Shown piece after piece: positions 12,568 through 24,600 of a stretch of DNA of 64,000 nt (position 1 is its first letter; each line of letters opens with the position of its first letter). Where the stretch lies: positions 620,001 to 684,000 of the forward strand of contig OY848921.1 of assembly GCA_963693285.1 (NCBI GenBank), read 5' to 3'. Made by a program: the position numbers and the translations under genes. The DNA is from Xestospongia muta (Eukaryota; Porifera; Demospongiae; Haplosclerida; Petrosiidae). The notes beneath the pieces were generated by a model. The model was not told the DNA's origin and ran no database searches. It saw only the letters and a program-made list of their open reading frames with translations.

Positions 12568-13515
12568 CTATTGCTGTGTGGTATTTGCTATAGCTAGCAA
12601 TGTTTTTCCCATTTCTTCTTGATTACCACCAGGACCAAATTCCTGACTCAGTTCTCTTAATGTCATGGCTATTCTTCGAGAGAATACGTGATGCCTGAGA
12701 ATACTATGTTCCCAAATATGACGTGCAATTCCTTCTACTACAATTAAAGATCGTCGTGGTAACGGTACATGAACCATTACATCATGGTGTGGATGAGTAA
12801 AAGTAAGGTAGGTTGATGAAAGGAGATTAAGGGTTACCAGACGCTCACCCCATAACCACGTATCATCAGTATGAGGATCAATAGATGCCCCACGATCTGG
12901 TTGATAGTCCAAGTTACAAAGTTCAACTGGTTTAAAGGGATTTGGTTGTGACATAATGGTGTCATTTAGTCTCTCTATATATGGTCTGCTGTAAGGAGGT
13001 AGTCCCATAAAGGTGTCATAACGTAGCTTTTGTTTTTTAAAGTTTACTTTTGGACCGTAATCCTATGTAATCACACAATACAAGATTCACATCACATGAT
13101 ATCACTGTGACATCATAATATTATCACATGGTAATCGTGTGCAAGATTATAGAATTAGCTATACCTGTTTTCTTCGTCCTGATTGAGACTCCACCCAAGG
13201 GGAGGAGTCTATTTGCCATATCAGCTCCTCCTCTTCTAATGGACTAATAAAATCATTTACTAATGTAATGCCACCAAAGCGAACATCACCATGAATCACG
13301 TGATCAGAAACCTGCAAAAGAAAGGACTGATGACACGGAACATGACAGATGGGTGACGAGGTATCTTTAAAAACAAGAGTATCTTTGGAGGTTATTCTAC
13401 CACAGAAAGCACACAGATAATATTCATGTAGTGGAGATCGTGGTGGCTGTTTGAAAATTCCTTTACTTCCCTCGCAAAGGAGACAGGTTCTCACGCCTTT
13501 ACATCCACAACTCAT
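12568..13515 (-). CDS. ALKBH4: ALKBH4 homologue, Fe(II)/2-oxoglutarate dioxygenase
   Basis: Two exons: 13165-13515 and 12568-13062, joined by a 102-base intron with GT-AG borders. The protein opens MSCGCKGVRTCLLCEGSKG, the Cys-rich N-terminus typical of ALKBH4. It continues QSGRRKQ-DYGPKVNFKKQKL across the splice junction. The catalytic domain shows LDYQPDRGASIDPHTDDTWL with the HxD iron ligands, WGERLVTLNLLSS, the distal histidine region (GIARHIWEHSILRHH) and the 2-oxoglutarate-binding RRIAMTLREL. It ends ANTTQQ. At about 281 residues it is close to the human length. The mammalian enzyme demethylates actin Lys84 and is linked to DNA N6-methyladenine removal; either activity is inferred here. 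It is divergently paired with ATXN2. Confidence 0.95.
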
Positions 13516-13712
13516 TTATAAGACACCGGCGCTTATAATAGAATTCTTGCGGAACGAGAATAAGACTTCGTTAGCCACGTGTAGTCTCGTACCCAGACGT
13601 AACGCCTCCCGAACGAAACTAAACCACGTGAGTACCGCCTACTCTTCAGTGCTGTATTAGGTAGCAATAGGGTAGTCGTGTGTACTAACTCGCCCTCTCT
13701 TGCTCCTCGGGT
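13516..13712. promoter_or_regulatory. Bidirectional promoter, ALKBH4 / ATXN2
   Basis: Just under 200 bases lie between the divergent start codons. The stretch is less A/T-rich than its surroundings and contains two cacgtg-type E-box cores (about 13577 and 13626). No TATA box is evident. Confidence 0.55.
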
Positions 13713-16700
13713 ATGGCCAACAGGAGCAGGAAGAAGGGCCCTCCATTTGGGCACAACAGGTAAATAATTTATTTGAAACGTTTGCCATTATTCGATTTAT
13801 TTGGGGGTACAGAGGTTATTATGTTCTCCTCATATTATTACGTGTTATATTTTCTGTAGAGGGGATAGAGGGAGTCCTGGTAGTGCTAGGGCTGTATCAT
13901 CTCGATATAATGTGGTAATATTGTTACTAAAAATAGTTACAATCTATTTTTAAATCTTTCCTTTTCTCTAGACACACATGGAAGGTGTATACAAAAACAG
14001 ATGGATGGTTCAATCCCTCACTTCGCAGATAGTAAGTGTGGTTGCCATAGCAACACATGCTATTGCTATAAATTAATGGGTGGGGCCTTTAATGATCGTT
14101 GTTTTATAGGGTTGTGAAGTTGAGGTAGAAATGCAATCTGGGACAGTATATGTGGGAATATTACGGACTGTTTCACCTCAGGTAATTTATAACAGAGGGG
14201 TGTGGTTTACAAATAAAATCATTTTTAATTTTTTTAACAATACTATTTCTTACAGATGGAGTTTGCTATTGAACTAGCATCAGTTAAGTCACTAGCCGGA
14301 CAGGAGGTATGTGACTTTGTAATGTAGGCTTCTAGGTTTATTCTCTTTCTCCTCCCTCGTGGCTTAGTCTCATACTAAAAGTTCTATTATTCCAACATTG
14401 GTTCTGAAGTGGAATGATTTAGTACGAGTGTCTGTAATTAGTGGAACCAGTCCAGAACAGAAAGGTACAATGGTCTGTGTTTTGTGGAAAGTATGTTTAA
14501 ATGCATACTCTCTCTCTCTTTCTCTCTCTCTCTCTCACACACACACAGATATATTTAAAGTTGATTCTGAGATTGGTAGTCATGCTAATGGCCATGCTGG
14601 CAAAAAAGAGTTACAAGTACACCAATACACATACTACAATATACTAATGTAGTATCATAGTATATTTAGAATATACTAATGTAGTATCATAGTATACCTA
14701 GAATCTACTAATGTAGTATCATAGTATACCTAGAATATACTAATGTAGTATCATAGTATATTTAGAATATGCTAATACAGTATCATAGTATACCTAGAAT
14801 ATACTAATGTAGTATCATAGTATACCTAGAATATGCTAATGTAGTATCATTGTATACTATTTGTATGTATTTCTAGCCATTTGTATTTGATGAGGAGGAG
14901 TCTGTAACAAGAGGTTTGGAGGAAGAAGGAGAAGACAAAGGATGGTCAGCACAAGATATGTTTGATACGAATAAAGAGAAAGTAATTTGAACAAAGTGTA
15001 GATTGCGTTAATCTCTCTCTCTCCTTTGTAGTTTAATGTAACTTCTACATTTAATCCCGAAATGACTGAATATACGTAAGTTGATAATAACTGCATTGAT
15101 TACATAATAAAGATCATGTGACCACGTAATAGTATCACGTGACTTTAGATTTTTATCAGTCATTTCTAATGAAATGCTTACACTCCAAATTTTGTAGGAC
15201 CCCTTTGCTTATCACTGATGCTAAGGAAGATAAAGTGAGACTCGAAGAAGCAGAGAAGAAAGCTCGTGAAATAGAGACTTCTGAGAAAGTGTGTAATGTC
15301 AAAAAAACAAATATTCTAATGTTTACTGTTTTGTTTTATTTTGTTTACTAACAGAGTCATCATGTTGACGATGATACTGGTACAGAAGAAGAACTGTGAG
15401 TATTAGCCACACCCCTCATAATTATTTTAACTCTTTCCCTTGTAAACAGTTTTAGTTCGGTGGTTCGTCAAGAAACAAAAGAGGAAGGAAAGTAAGAACG
15501 GGTTTTGATAACAGGTTTATCTAACAAATGATCTTGTTAGATCTATGGCACTTCCCACGGAATCTACTCAAATGGAAATAAAGGATTTTAATGGCAAGAG
15601 TAATGAAGAGGAAAGTGACAATGTAAAAAGTTCTGTGAGTCAACTTGAAGAAACGGACACGTCTCAAACAATAAATGGCAAGATAGAACCTGGGGCTGAG
15701 TCTCCCCAGACTGAGTCTGAGACTGGTGAAGTATCATCAGAGTAAGCTGAAAACATTGTCATAACATTTTGTTATTGTGATTATGATTTTAGTACTGTTC
15801 GTAAATTTAAACTCAACCCAGATGCCAAAGAGTTTAAGCCCTCTAATGTAAGAAAGATAGGTGGAAGGATGTGAAGGAGGAAAAATTATTTTATATTTAA
15901 CCCTTTAGAGTCCTTCCCCGTCCAGTTCTGCTTCTACTGTTAGTCCTCCTTCAACGAATACTACATCCTATAGTAATACATCCTATAGTAATACATCTTC
16001 ACGTATCACACGTCACAATCACATGAAGGGAGGAGGACCTAGAAATCAACAACGTCCTCCTTTATTTAATATTCACGATCAGACAGCTGCTATGTATGGA
16101 TACATACCTGGTAAATGGATGTATGGATGGACAGGTGGATAAATGGACTAATAGATGAACAGACATGTGACAAAGAAATGGATGGACAATTGAATGGATA
16201 GATAAATGAACTATCTTATTGTTTCCATAGTGATGCATCCCCAAGCCCCTCAATTAGCAGCTGTTTCTGGTCCGTTAGCATCTCCAACTGGTCTTGTTAG
16301 TGTAAGCCACACCCAGTTAACAATTCTAATTAGATCACTTATTATAGGTTATTAGGCCTCCTGCCTTTCCTTCTCAGATAATTGGTAAGTCACATGACTA
16401 TAATGTGATAATCATGTGATTTGTGTTCAAGGTCACCAAGGTGGCCAGACCCATTTTTATACAGCTCCCACATCTTTACCTGGAACATCTACACATGCTT
16501 CTCTTAATCAACAGTTAAATCAACCAGCTGCAATTCTTGGTCACGCTGGCACACCTCATGGTATCGGAGCTGCAATTGCACAGGGACATAATTTGGTGTA
16601 TTTACCAACTTTACCACCTTCTGCATTAGGAGGGCAGTTTATACCAGCTCAACAACTAGCACCAAGTTTGTCCATTAGCCTCATTCATTAATCCATTCAT

Positions 16701-16795
16701 CATCCGTCTATCCATTATTCCATTTCTTTATCATTTTAGTACACAGTGGTCTTATCTCCTATCCTCAACCTCAAGGAGGAGGAGGAGGAAAGTAA
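13713..16795 (+). CDS. ATXN2: Ataxin-2 homologue
   Basis: About a dozen short exons from ATG 13713 to TAA 16793-16795. After MANRSRKKGPPFGHNR and a Ser/Gly exon comes the Lsm domain: EGVYKNRWMVQSLTSQI, GCEVEVEMQSGTVYVGILRT and MEFAIELASVKSL. The LsmAD region follows (PFVFDEEESVTRG, GWSAQDMFDTNKEK, FNVTSTFNPEMTEYT). A PAM2 motif for the PABP MLLE domain is seen at about 15790-15845 (KFKLNPDAKEFKPS). The tail is rich in Pro, Gln, Gly and His and ends PQPQGGGGGK. Family members bind RNA and PABP and act in stress granules and translation control. No long polyglutamine tract is present. Introns hold a 32-base minisatellite and CT tracts. The order of domains makes the assignment firm; the final splice junction (about 16665 to 16740) is inferred from frame continuity. 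Confidence 0.93.
14636..14865. repeat. 32-base minisatellite in ATXN2 intron
   Basis: About seven copies of a 32-base unit built on atactaatgtagtatcatag and tatacctaga. It sits between the ELQ-ending exon and the PFVFDEEES exon of ATXN2. Its AGTATAC/GTATACTA-like core resembles the BRAP intron minisatellite. Confidence 0.9.
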
Positions 16796-16826
16796 AGGTA
16801 AAAAGTACAATAATCATTAAATTCAA

Positions 16827-16889
<63 letters not shown>

Positions 16890-17381
16890 AGGTCTTTGTT
16901 ATCAATGTATCATGTCATTCTTTTATAACAGACTCATAATATTTGTATGCCCCTATTGTTACAACTGCTCAAAATGTCATTTTTCTTTGAGAGGGTTGTA
17001 AGTATCCATCTTGATGAGTCTGTATAAATTATTGTAAATCTTATGTAACTACCATATGTATATATTATATTATTATAAATAATTATTATATTAGACTATT
17101 TAAACTGCATTACATAACACTGCATCCTCAGCAACTAATGATCACGTGATGTGCATGTAAATTTTGATATGATCACGTGATCTTTTAATTACTTACTTAT
17201 CATGTGACATTTATTATGGTATCACATGACCATAATGTTAACAAATTTTACATTTCCATTCAATTATATTATGTGCATTTAAAATAATACAAGGAGGTTA
17301 GACAATATATTGTTATGTTGTGACTGTAGTATTATAGTTCTGATTTCAAAGCACACATCAAAAAATACATATGGGGTGTGG
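16796..17381. other. Convergent intergenic region ATXN2 / RNF185-like
   Basis: Contains the 3' untranslated regions of both genes. A CT microsatellite (16830-16886) ends in ttctag, so it could be a 3' UTR intron acceptor of ATXN2. Two ATCACGTGAT palindromes occur at about 17142-17151 and 17171-17180. No further gene is seen. Confidence 0.6.
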
Positions 17382-18303
17382 TCACGAGAAGATGATCATT
17401 ATAATAAAGAGAATAGCAAATGTCAACATGAGACGTGCTGTCATTTGTCTTTGTTCATCTTGTTGTCGAGGTGGTGGACCACCACGTCCTAATCAAATAG
17501 GTAAACATGACAACGTTAGTGTTCCCATAGCAACAACTTACTTCTTGGTAGATTTGGTCTCAGAACTCCTCCTCCTCCAGTTTGAAATGTGAACATTGGC
17601 TATATAAAAGTAGGATAGAGGTACATATAATGATTGGTCGATTTAACAAATGGGTATATGTCTTCTCTTACCCCTAATCCAAATGCAAAAGGAAATGCAC
17701 CCAATCCAAATGATATATTGACTCCACCCATATTGTCATCAAAAAAGCCCTACATACAAATGGCAATATAATTTCTATCACTCGTTATTCAATCTCACAT
17801 CATGGTCTATCGGTGGTGCTTCCTCTCTTTGACCTTGTGGGCGAGGAGGGACTTTCTCTCTAGATTAATTAATGCGTTAATCAATTAATACAATTAAAGG
17901 GGCTACGTTACCTTGGATCAGATTGGTCTTTTGACCCTCGTCCATAAAGAGGTATTAACTTTTCTTTGTCTATGATCGACTTGCATACTGGGCAAGTCAT
18001 GTTATGAGGGCGTGTCTCCATCCACTGATTAGTACATTATTAGTAAATATATCATATACCATCAGTCTATCTATACATCTAACATTAGTATACTTACCGT
18101 GTGGATACATGGCCAACTATAAACGGAATGAACAGAGAGAGAAAACACAAGTTATGAGTAATACGAAACCCTACTCTCTCTTACCAGAACAAATGTCCAC
18201 ACATGCTTATTACAGCATCCTTCGCAGTATCGAAACAAATATTACATTCAAATTTACCGTCTTCTTTATCTTCACTCTTTTCCTCCTCGGGTTTAGTTGC
18301 CAT
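17382..18303 (-). CDS. RNF185: RNF185/RNF5-type membrane RING E3 ubiquitin ligase
   Basis: ATG at 18301-18303; TGA at 17382-17384. The first exon reads [18 protein letters not shown] then [19 protein letters not shown]. Splicing gives the RING remainder [18 protein letters not shown] with CPVC, then [16 protein letters not shown] and [16 protein letters not shown] Gly/Phe-rich segment ([20 protein letters not shown]) and a C-terminal hydrophobic helix ([16 protein letters not shown]) follow. This is the exact plan of RNF185 and RNF5, which sit in the ER or outer mitochondrial membrane and ubiquitinate ERAD substrates. The RING cysteines and histidine all appear present. It is divergently paired with the HECTD4 homologue, another ubiquitin ligase. 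RNF185 and RNF5 are vertebrate paralogues, so the symbol denotes the joint family. Confidence 0.92.
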
Positions 18304-18677
18304 TTCTCGTAACAAACAATTTGAGCAATAACTTATTAATAATAATAATAATAATAATAATAATGATGATGATGACCATTAATCACGTGAAATAACGGTG
18401 AAAATCACATGACCTGACTAACCCCGGGTATTTCTTGCAGATAACTCCTGTGATAGAGACAATTATATAGAAGATATAGCAAGTAATACTAACTCTATTA
18501 ATTGTCAGGTTAGTTTTGTCCCTCCACACCGTTCAATGCAATAAGTGAAGTTGTGGTTTTTAATTCACTAAATACAGCTGATTGTCAAAGTCACACCCCC
18601 TCATTTTGAATTTCCTTTTAGGTCATTTCTTCACTTTTGAGCTAAAGAATATTAGCAGGATCTCCTGATCCCCCGAA
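18304..18677. promoter_or_regulatory. Divergent promoter region RNF185-like / HECTD4
   Basis: About 374 bases between start codons. An (AAT)n/(GAT)n stretch lies at 18336-18375, with TCACGTGA (18382-18389) and TCACATGA (18406-18413) palindromes close by. The HECTD4 side carries the 5' untranslated region. Confidence 0.55.
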
Positions 18678-21567
18678 ATGGCGGGGGCACAGGGAAAAGA
18701 TGGAAATGGATCTCGTTGGCTCTGTGTCACAGAAGAGACGTTACTTCTCCATGACGACCTGTTACACCTTGTTGACCACGTACCTCTCCCCTCAGGGGTA
18801 GGTACTGTGGCAGTGGAAGAAGATTATGGTTTGCCGGTATTGGATGGGAAGACCCCTACAGAGCTTGCCGAGGTTATAGCAAGAGAATGTGGTGTTAAGA
18901 GTACAACATATACATCATTGATGGAGTATAGACTGAATGCATTGAGAGGATTGTGGTCAGCTTTAAAATTGAAAGAGAAAAAACAAAATGAGAAAAAATC
19001 GGACGATAACAGTGGCTCAACTGGAGTAAAATCCTCGTCAAAAGGGGAGGGATTTGCGTCAAGAGTCAGCCTGGTACTGATATTTCCAATTTTACAATCC
19101 TTAAGTAAATTAGATCCAGAACTATCTCAGGAAACGGCCAAAATATTGTTAGACTCTTTAAGAGGCTGTGAACCACTCTCTCTGAGTAAAGAACCCTTAG
19201 ACTGTTTAATGGGTTTAGAAAACCTTCTCTGTTCCTGGTTAACGACAGCTAAAGAAGGGAGTGAGTCAAACAAAACTCAGGTTGAAATTGCAGTGTCAGC
19301 ATTGGTTGCTCTGGCTGTTGCTGTGTAAGCTAAGATAATGTGTTCTTGGTAGTTGTTTATTTTAGCTGACTATATGAGGATATCATACTAGTGTACTTTG
19401 GGAGTGTCTCTTTAATTAATTAAGTAATATGAAAGTCACACCCTTATGGTGTCTGGTTTAACAATTCACTGTAGTTGAAACTGACCCCCTAGACAGTCTG
19501 AGTCCCAAACTAGGACTGAAACCTATGCATTAATAATACATTGCTCCTTTTTTCTAGTGGTACTGGAGGTCTCCTGTTGCGTACGGTTCATGTCCTTCAA
19601 TCTTTGGACTCCACCCATCATGGCATGAGTCTTCTTGTTCCATCTGTTCTTTATAAATTACTTAAAGAACACATTAATGACGGAGAACCATCAGCAATCT
19701 TAGTGGAAAATCATTTACAATGTTGGGGATATGATAATCAACATGATAATGGAAATGGTGGAGGTAAGTACATTAGTACATTAAGGGTATTATGGTATAT
19801 TGGTACATTATGGGTATTATGGTATATTGGTACATTATGGGTATTATGGTACATTAGTACATTATGGGTATTATGGTATATTGGTACATTATGGGTATTA
19901 TGGTATATTGGTACATTATGGGTATTATGGTACATTAGTACATTATAGGTATTATGGTATATTGGTACATTAAGGGTATTATGGTATATTGGTACATTAT
20001 GGGTATTATGGTACATTAGTACATTATGGGTATTATGGTATATTGGTACATTATGGGTATTATGGTATATTGGTACATTATGGGTATTATGGTACATTAG
20101 TACATTATAGGTATTATGGTATATTGGTACATTAAGGGTATTATGGTATATTGGTACATTATGGGTATTATGGTACATTAGTACATTAAGGGTATTATGG
20201 TATATTGGTACATTATGGGTATTATGGTATATTGGTACATTATGGGTATTATGGTATATTGGTACATTATGGGTATTATGGTACATTAGTACGTTATGGG
20301 TATTATGGTACATTAGTACATTAAGGATGTTATGGTACATTATGGGTATTACAATATTGCTTTATTACTACTTATGTTGATTGTTCTCCTTAGGATCTCG
20401 TTCAATTGTATTTGATGGTAAATATGTCTTTGTTACTTCAAATGATGGAAAAAGGATTATGAAACTTGGAACTGGTATCAGTGGAACAATCAGGTACTAG
20501 CCATTGATATATAATATATTAGTACATAGAATATTGGTATATCGGTACATAAAATATTGGTATATTGGTACATAGTATATTGGTATATTGGTACATAGTA
20601 TATTGGTATATTGGCACATAGAATATTGGTATATTGGCACATGGTACATTGGTACATAATATATTAGTATTATTAGTTACCATAACTTCTACATCATCTT
20701 AGAGGATATCTATACACAAGTGCTGAAGTAGAGAAAGGATGGTTAGTTTATTGTCATGGCTCACTTCTTCATCGAAAACAAAGTTCAGATGAAAATAACA
20801 ATAATTCTTTTTGTTTTTTGTTAAATACTACCACTCTCCAGGTAAATCACTAACGTACATGCAACATGTATATACTTACTTATATCCTTCTATCCATTAG
20901 GAGATTGGGTCTGTGTCTTGTGATATAGTTTATCCTGAGGCCCATACTACAATACATTTGTTAAGTGATGGTAATCTATTGTATTGGTTGTATGTATTAA
21001 AACAACAAGAAACATCAACTAATACTATATCTGGTGATAAAATCAAGTATCACAATGTCTATCTACAAGTCTTAGAACTAAATGTAATGACTATCCATCC
21101 ATCTCTCCATTCATTCGTCCATTTATTTTTTTATCTGTCCATTTATCCTCTTATTTATCCATTCTTAGGAGACAGATGATGGTAGTTTAAAGATATGTTC
21201 TAAATCTGATCGTCTTCTACTCCAAAAGGGCATTTCAGATGATAATAAAGGGTCTGACATGGTCAAAGCACTAATGCGAGCAGGATCCTCATATGCTTCC
21301 TCTCTCTCTTCCTTTTTTGGAGGTAGTAAAGACGAACCAAGTAAAAAATGGTGTCATTATGATGTCATCATTATACATGTACTATTTATAGATACATCTT
21401 GTGGTTTGGGATTGAAACAGCTGCAATGTGGAGGTGCTTATTGTACTGGTTCAAGTTTAGTGTTTATCAGTAATCCGCCATCAATATCCGGGGGAAGGTC
21501 CCTTTTTGGAGGACCATCTTCCTCCTCGGGAAAATGTAAGATGCGAAAGTGTTTTGAATTGTTCTCA

Positions 21568-21614
<47 letters not shown>

Positions 21615-24600
21615 TCTTTGTCTTAGTTTTTGTTATAGCTTATCAAGTGGGCAATTGGTATCTCAATCTGAACTCTCTCCTTCTCAACAACTACAATGTG
21701 GACTTAATAAAGGTGGTACTGTTGTCACATTAGGTATGTATGCACCTTGCTGATATGCAGTACGTGTGGTTTCACTTTCAATATTTTGATTGTGTAATAA
21801 ACATTTCCTGACACCTGCTATAACATATGAACTACCTTGAGAACATTGTTGGCTTATTGGCTCTGATAAATGTTTACATGTACATCTTATGTAAACATGT
21901 ATACATATATACAAATATGCATGTATACATGTATACAGATAAACATAAACATGAATGTACTTTACAGGTAAACATATATTCTCTTTCTTTTAGCTGCTAG
22001 TTATGATTACCAGAACCATTGTGTGTGGACAGTATGCGATACTTGGATTGATATCTGGACTTGCATAGGAAGAGTTCGTCCGGCAGCTCACTTGTTAGCT
22101 GCTCGTATGGGACAGGACTCTCTAGAGAAATTGATTCCCACGTCACAAGAGGAACAAACCTCAGAAACTATACCTATTGAAGAAGCTATAGTATTGTTGT
22201 TAAGACATAGCGGAATGGAATCCTGTCGACTAACACCAGGAAAGGACTTTGGTACTCCTGTTGTCCACTCTCTTTCTCTAAGTTTTCTTACACATTGCTG
22301 TGACATTTTGGAACACTGCATTGCTCGTGATCAATACGAGAATGCTCTTGCTAATGTTATTACTTTGCAGGTGGGTGTGGCAATAGGTGGAGCCAAGTTT
22401 AGTGAATGCTCATATTTTATTAATTATTATTGTAGGCGGTGCTTCCGAGTTATTTATCATCAAGTAAATATCCAATAACTGAGATGTCTAAATTGAAGGA
22501 GAGAATCAGGTAATACTGGTTTTTGTAACTGGATAAACCTGTTTTACTGGTATTGCAGGACTGCAACATGGAATCTTATAAATAAAGAAACATGTCCAAC
22601 AGCTTTATTAACTGAGACAAGAAAATTAATCAGGTATGAAATACATGTAATTTAATGTTTTTAATTGAATTGGTTGTTATGGTAACAATGTCTTCTTACA
22701 GTCACAATTGTGAAGGATTATTTCTCGAAGATCCTGACCATGTTGATGATTTTATTTCTACACTTCTATCCACATCTGACTCAAAGATTTTAGTTTTAAA
22801 ACAAGAGTTATTGACAGAAATGGCAAAGAGGCTCCGCCCACTATCATTGCTTCCACTTTGTATGATGAAATTAACCAGATTAGTTGCCCAAACTATTAAT
22901 GAAGAATCACTCATCACACTAAAACAATTACAAGAGGGTGTGACTATTGATACCATGGTAACGCAACCTGTAAGTGGATGATAAGTGTGACTTAAGTAAA
23001 CAATATCGATTGTCGTTTCCTCTCTAGGTCTTCACACCAGCTCATCAATGTGCTGGTGCCATGTTAAATATGATGTTACGTTCAGTATCTCATCTTTCTC
23101 AAGATCTCACTAAAATTAAGAAGATGAGTAAAGAGGAGAGAGATAGCAAAGAACTTGAAGAATTAGAATGTCAATTACAGGTGTGTTATTATAGAACAAC
23201 AGTGTGTGTGTGGGAGGGGAGAATCTTCTTTGATTATTTAATCTTTATAAATAAAATAGTTATTAAAGCAGTTATAAAGTACACAGGTTATTTGTTCAAA
23301 ATAGTGTAAGTTAAGTAGTGGGGTTAAGTGAGTAAACTGTTGATGAATGCAGATTGTAAGTAATATATTTTAATTTATTATGCTAATATATTTGTGTTCT
23401 AGACTGCTAGAAATCAGTTGGTTGAGATATGTATTGAATTGAAGTTATTTGAGGCCTGTGACAAGGTAGTGTTCTTGAAAATTAAGATGCAAATTTTAAG
23501 GATGGTATCTTCACTTTTTTAGTTCCTTGAGTATATTTGTGATTTAGCTAGTTCATTGCCAGCTCCAATAGAAATAGAAAGTGTGAAACTGGAAAAAGAA
23601 GAGAAAGAGGAAAAGGATAAAGAAGGAGAGAGTGTAGAGAAAACAAGACAGGACTTTATAATTGCATTGGAACGTATTAGTAAAGGAAGTGTTTTAGGTC
23701 GTCTGCTCCTCCCGTTACTGGCTATTATGAGTGATCCCCAGCTGTGTACGTTGCCCCTAGCAACCACCTTCCTGAAACACATCACAACTTTAGGGAAAAA
23801 GAATGCAGAGGTAGGAGGTGTGGCCCTCGTTATTAAGTAGTTAATTAAGTGTAATTAGTGCAGTTTGAATTGTCTAAAGGAAGTGTGTCTATTGAGGTAA
23901 CCAATGAGTTAATTTGGTTTTCCTAAAACACACTTCCTAATATTGTACTTAGTCTGTCAGCCGAGGTGATGGAGTGAAGTAGCTCCCAAACTTGCGATTA
24001 AACAGACACATTCCCATACCAGTAACAGACACATTCCCATACCAGTAACAGACACAGCCTTAAAACTTCAAACTGTACTGATAGTTAATACATAAATTAT
24101 ATTTTGTGTCTTTATTCTAGTGTTGTGCATTGTTATACACTGATCTCAGCAGCATCAGTATACCTGCTCCGTGGGCCAGTGGACGTACAGTAGAGACAGT
24201 CCATCCTGTCAGAGATAATTATAAGTTTAAAGAAACAGTCTCTTTTCCCGGTGCTCGTCATCTATATCTCAAATTTGATCCACGCTGCTCGTCACAATAT
24301 GACTATGATAAAGTAACTATATCTGTCCATTAACTTACTTATTTATCAATTTTCATGTATATCTATCTGTCCATCTGTTATCTATGTATCCATTTAGGTT
24401 TGTATATATGCTGGGGACTCGACCACGGCTTCAAAAATAGCAGAATATGGTGGTAATACTCATGGATTTGGTAGTCGAAGTGTTCTTGGTAAGGGATGGC
24501 CTAAAGAACTAGTAAAGGTATAATATACTAGCTAATCCAGTATTTATAACTGGTTTAACAGGTTGACAATGATACGGTGACTTTTACTTTCGAGATGAAG

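Noticed and set aside
16062..16253. Minus-strand frame with SIHSIVHPFLCHMSVH
   Set aside because: It is antisense to a tggatgga-rich ATXN2 intron and has no conserved content.
19738..20340. 200-residue minus-strand open frame of [14 protein letters not shown] repeats
   Set aside because: It lies wholly in the 27-base intronic minisatellite; the frame is open only because the unit length is divisible by three.
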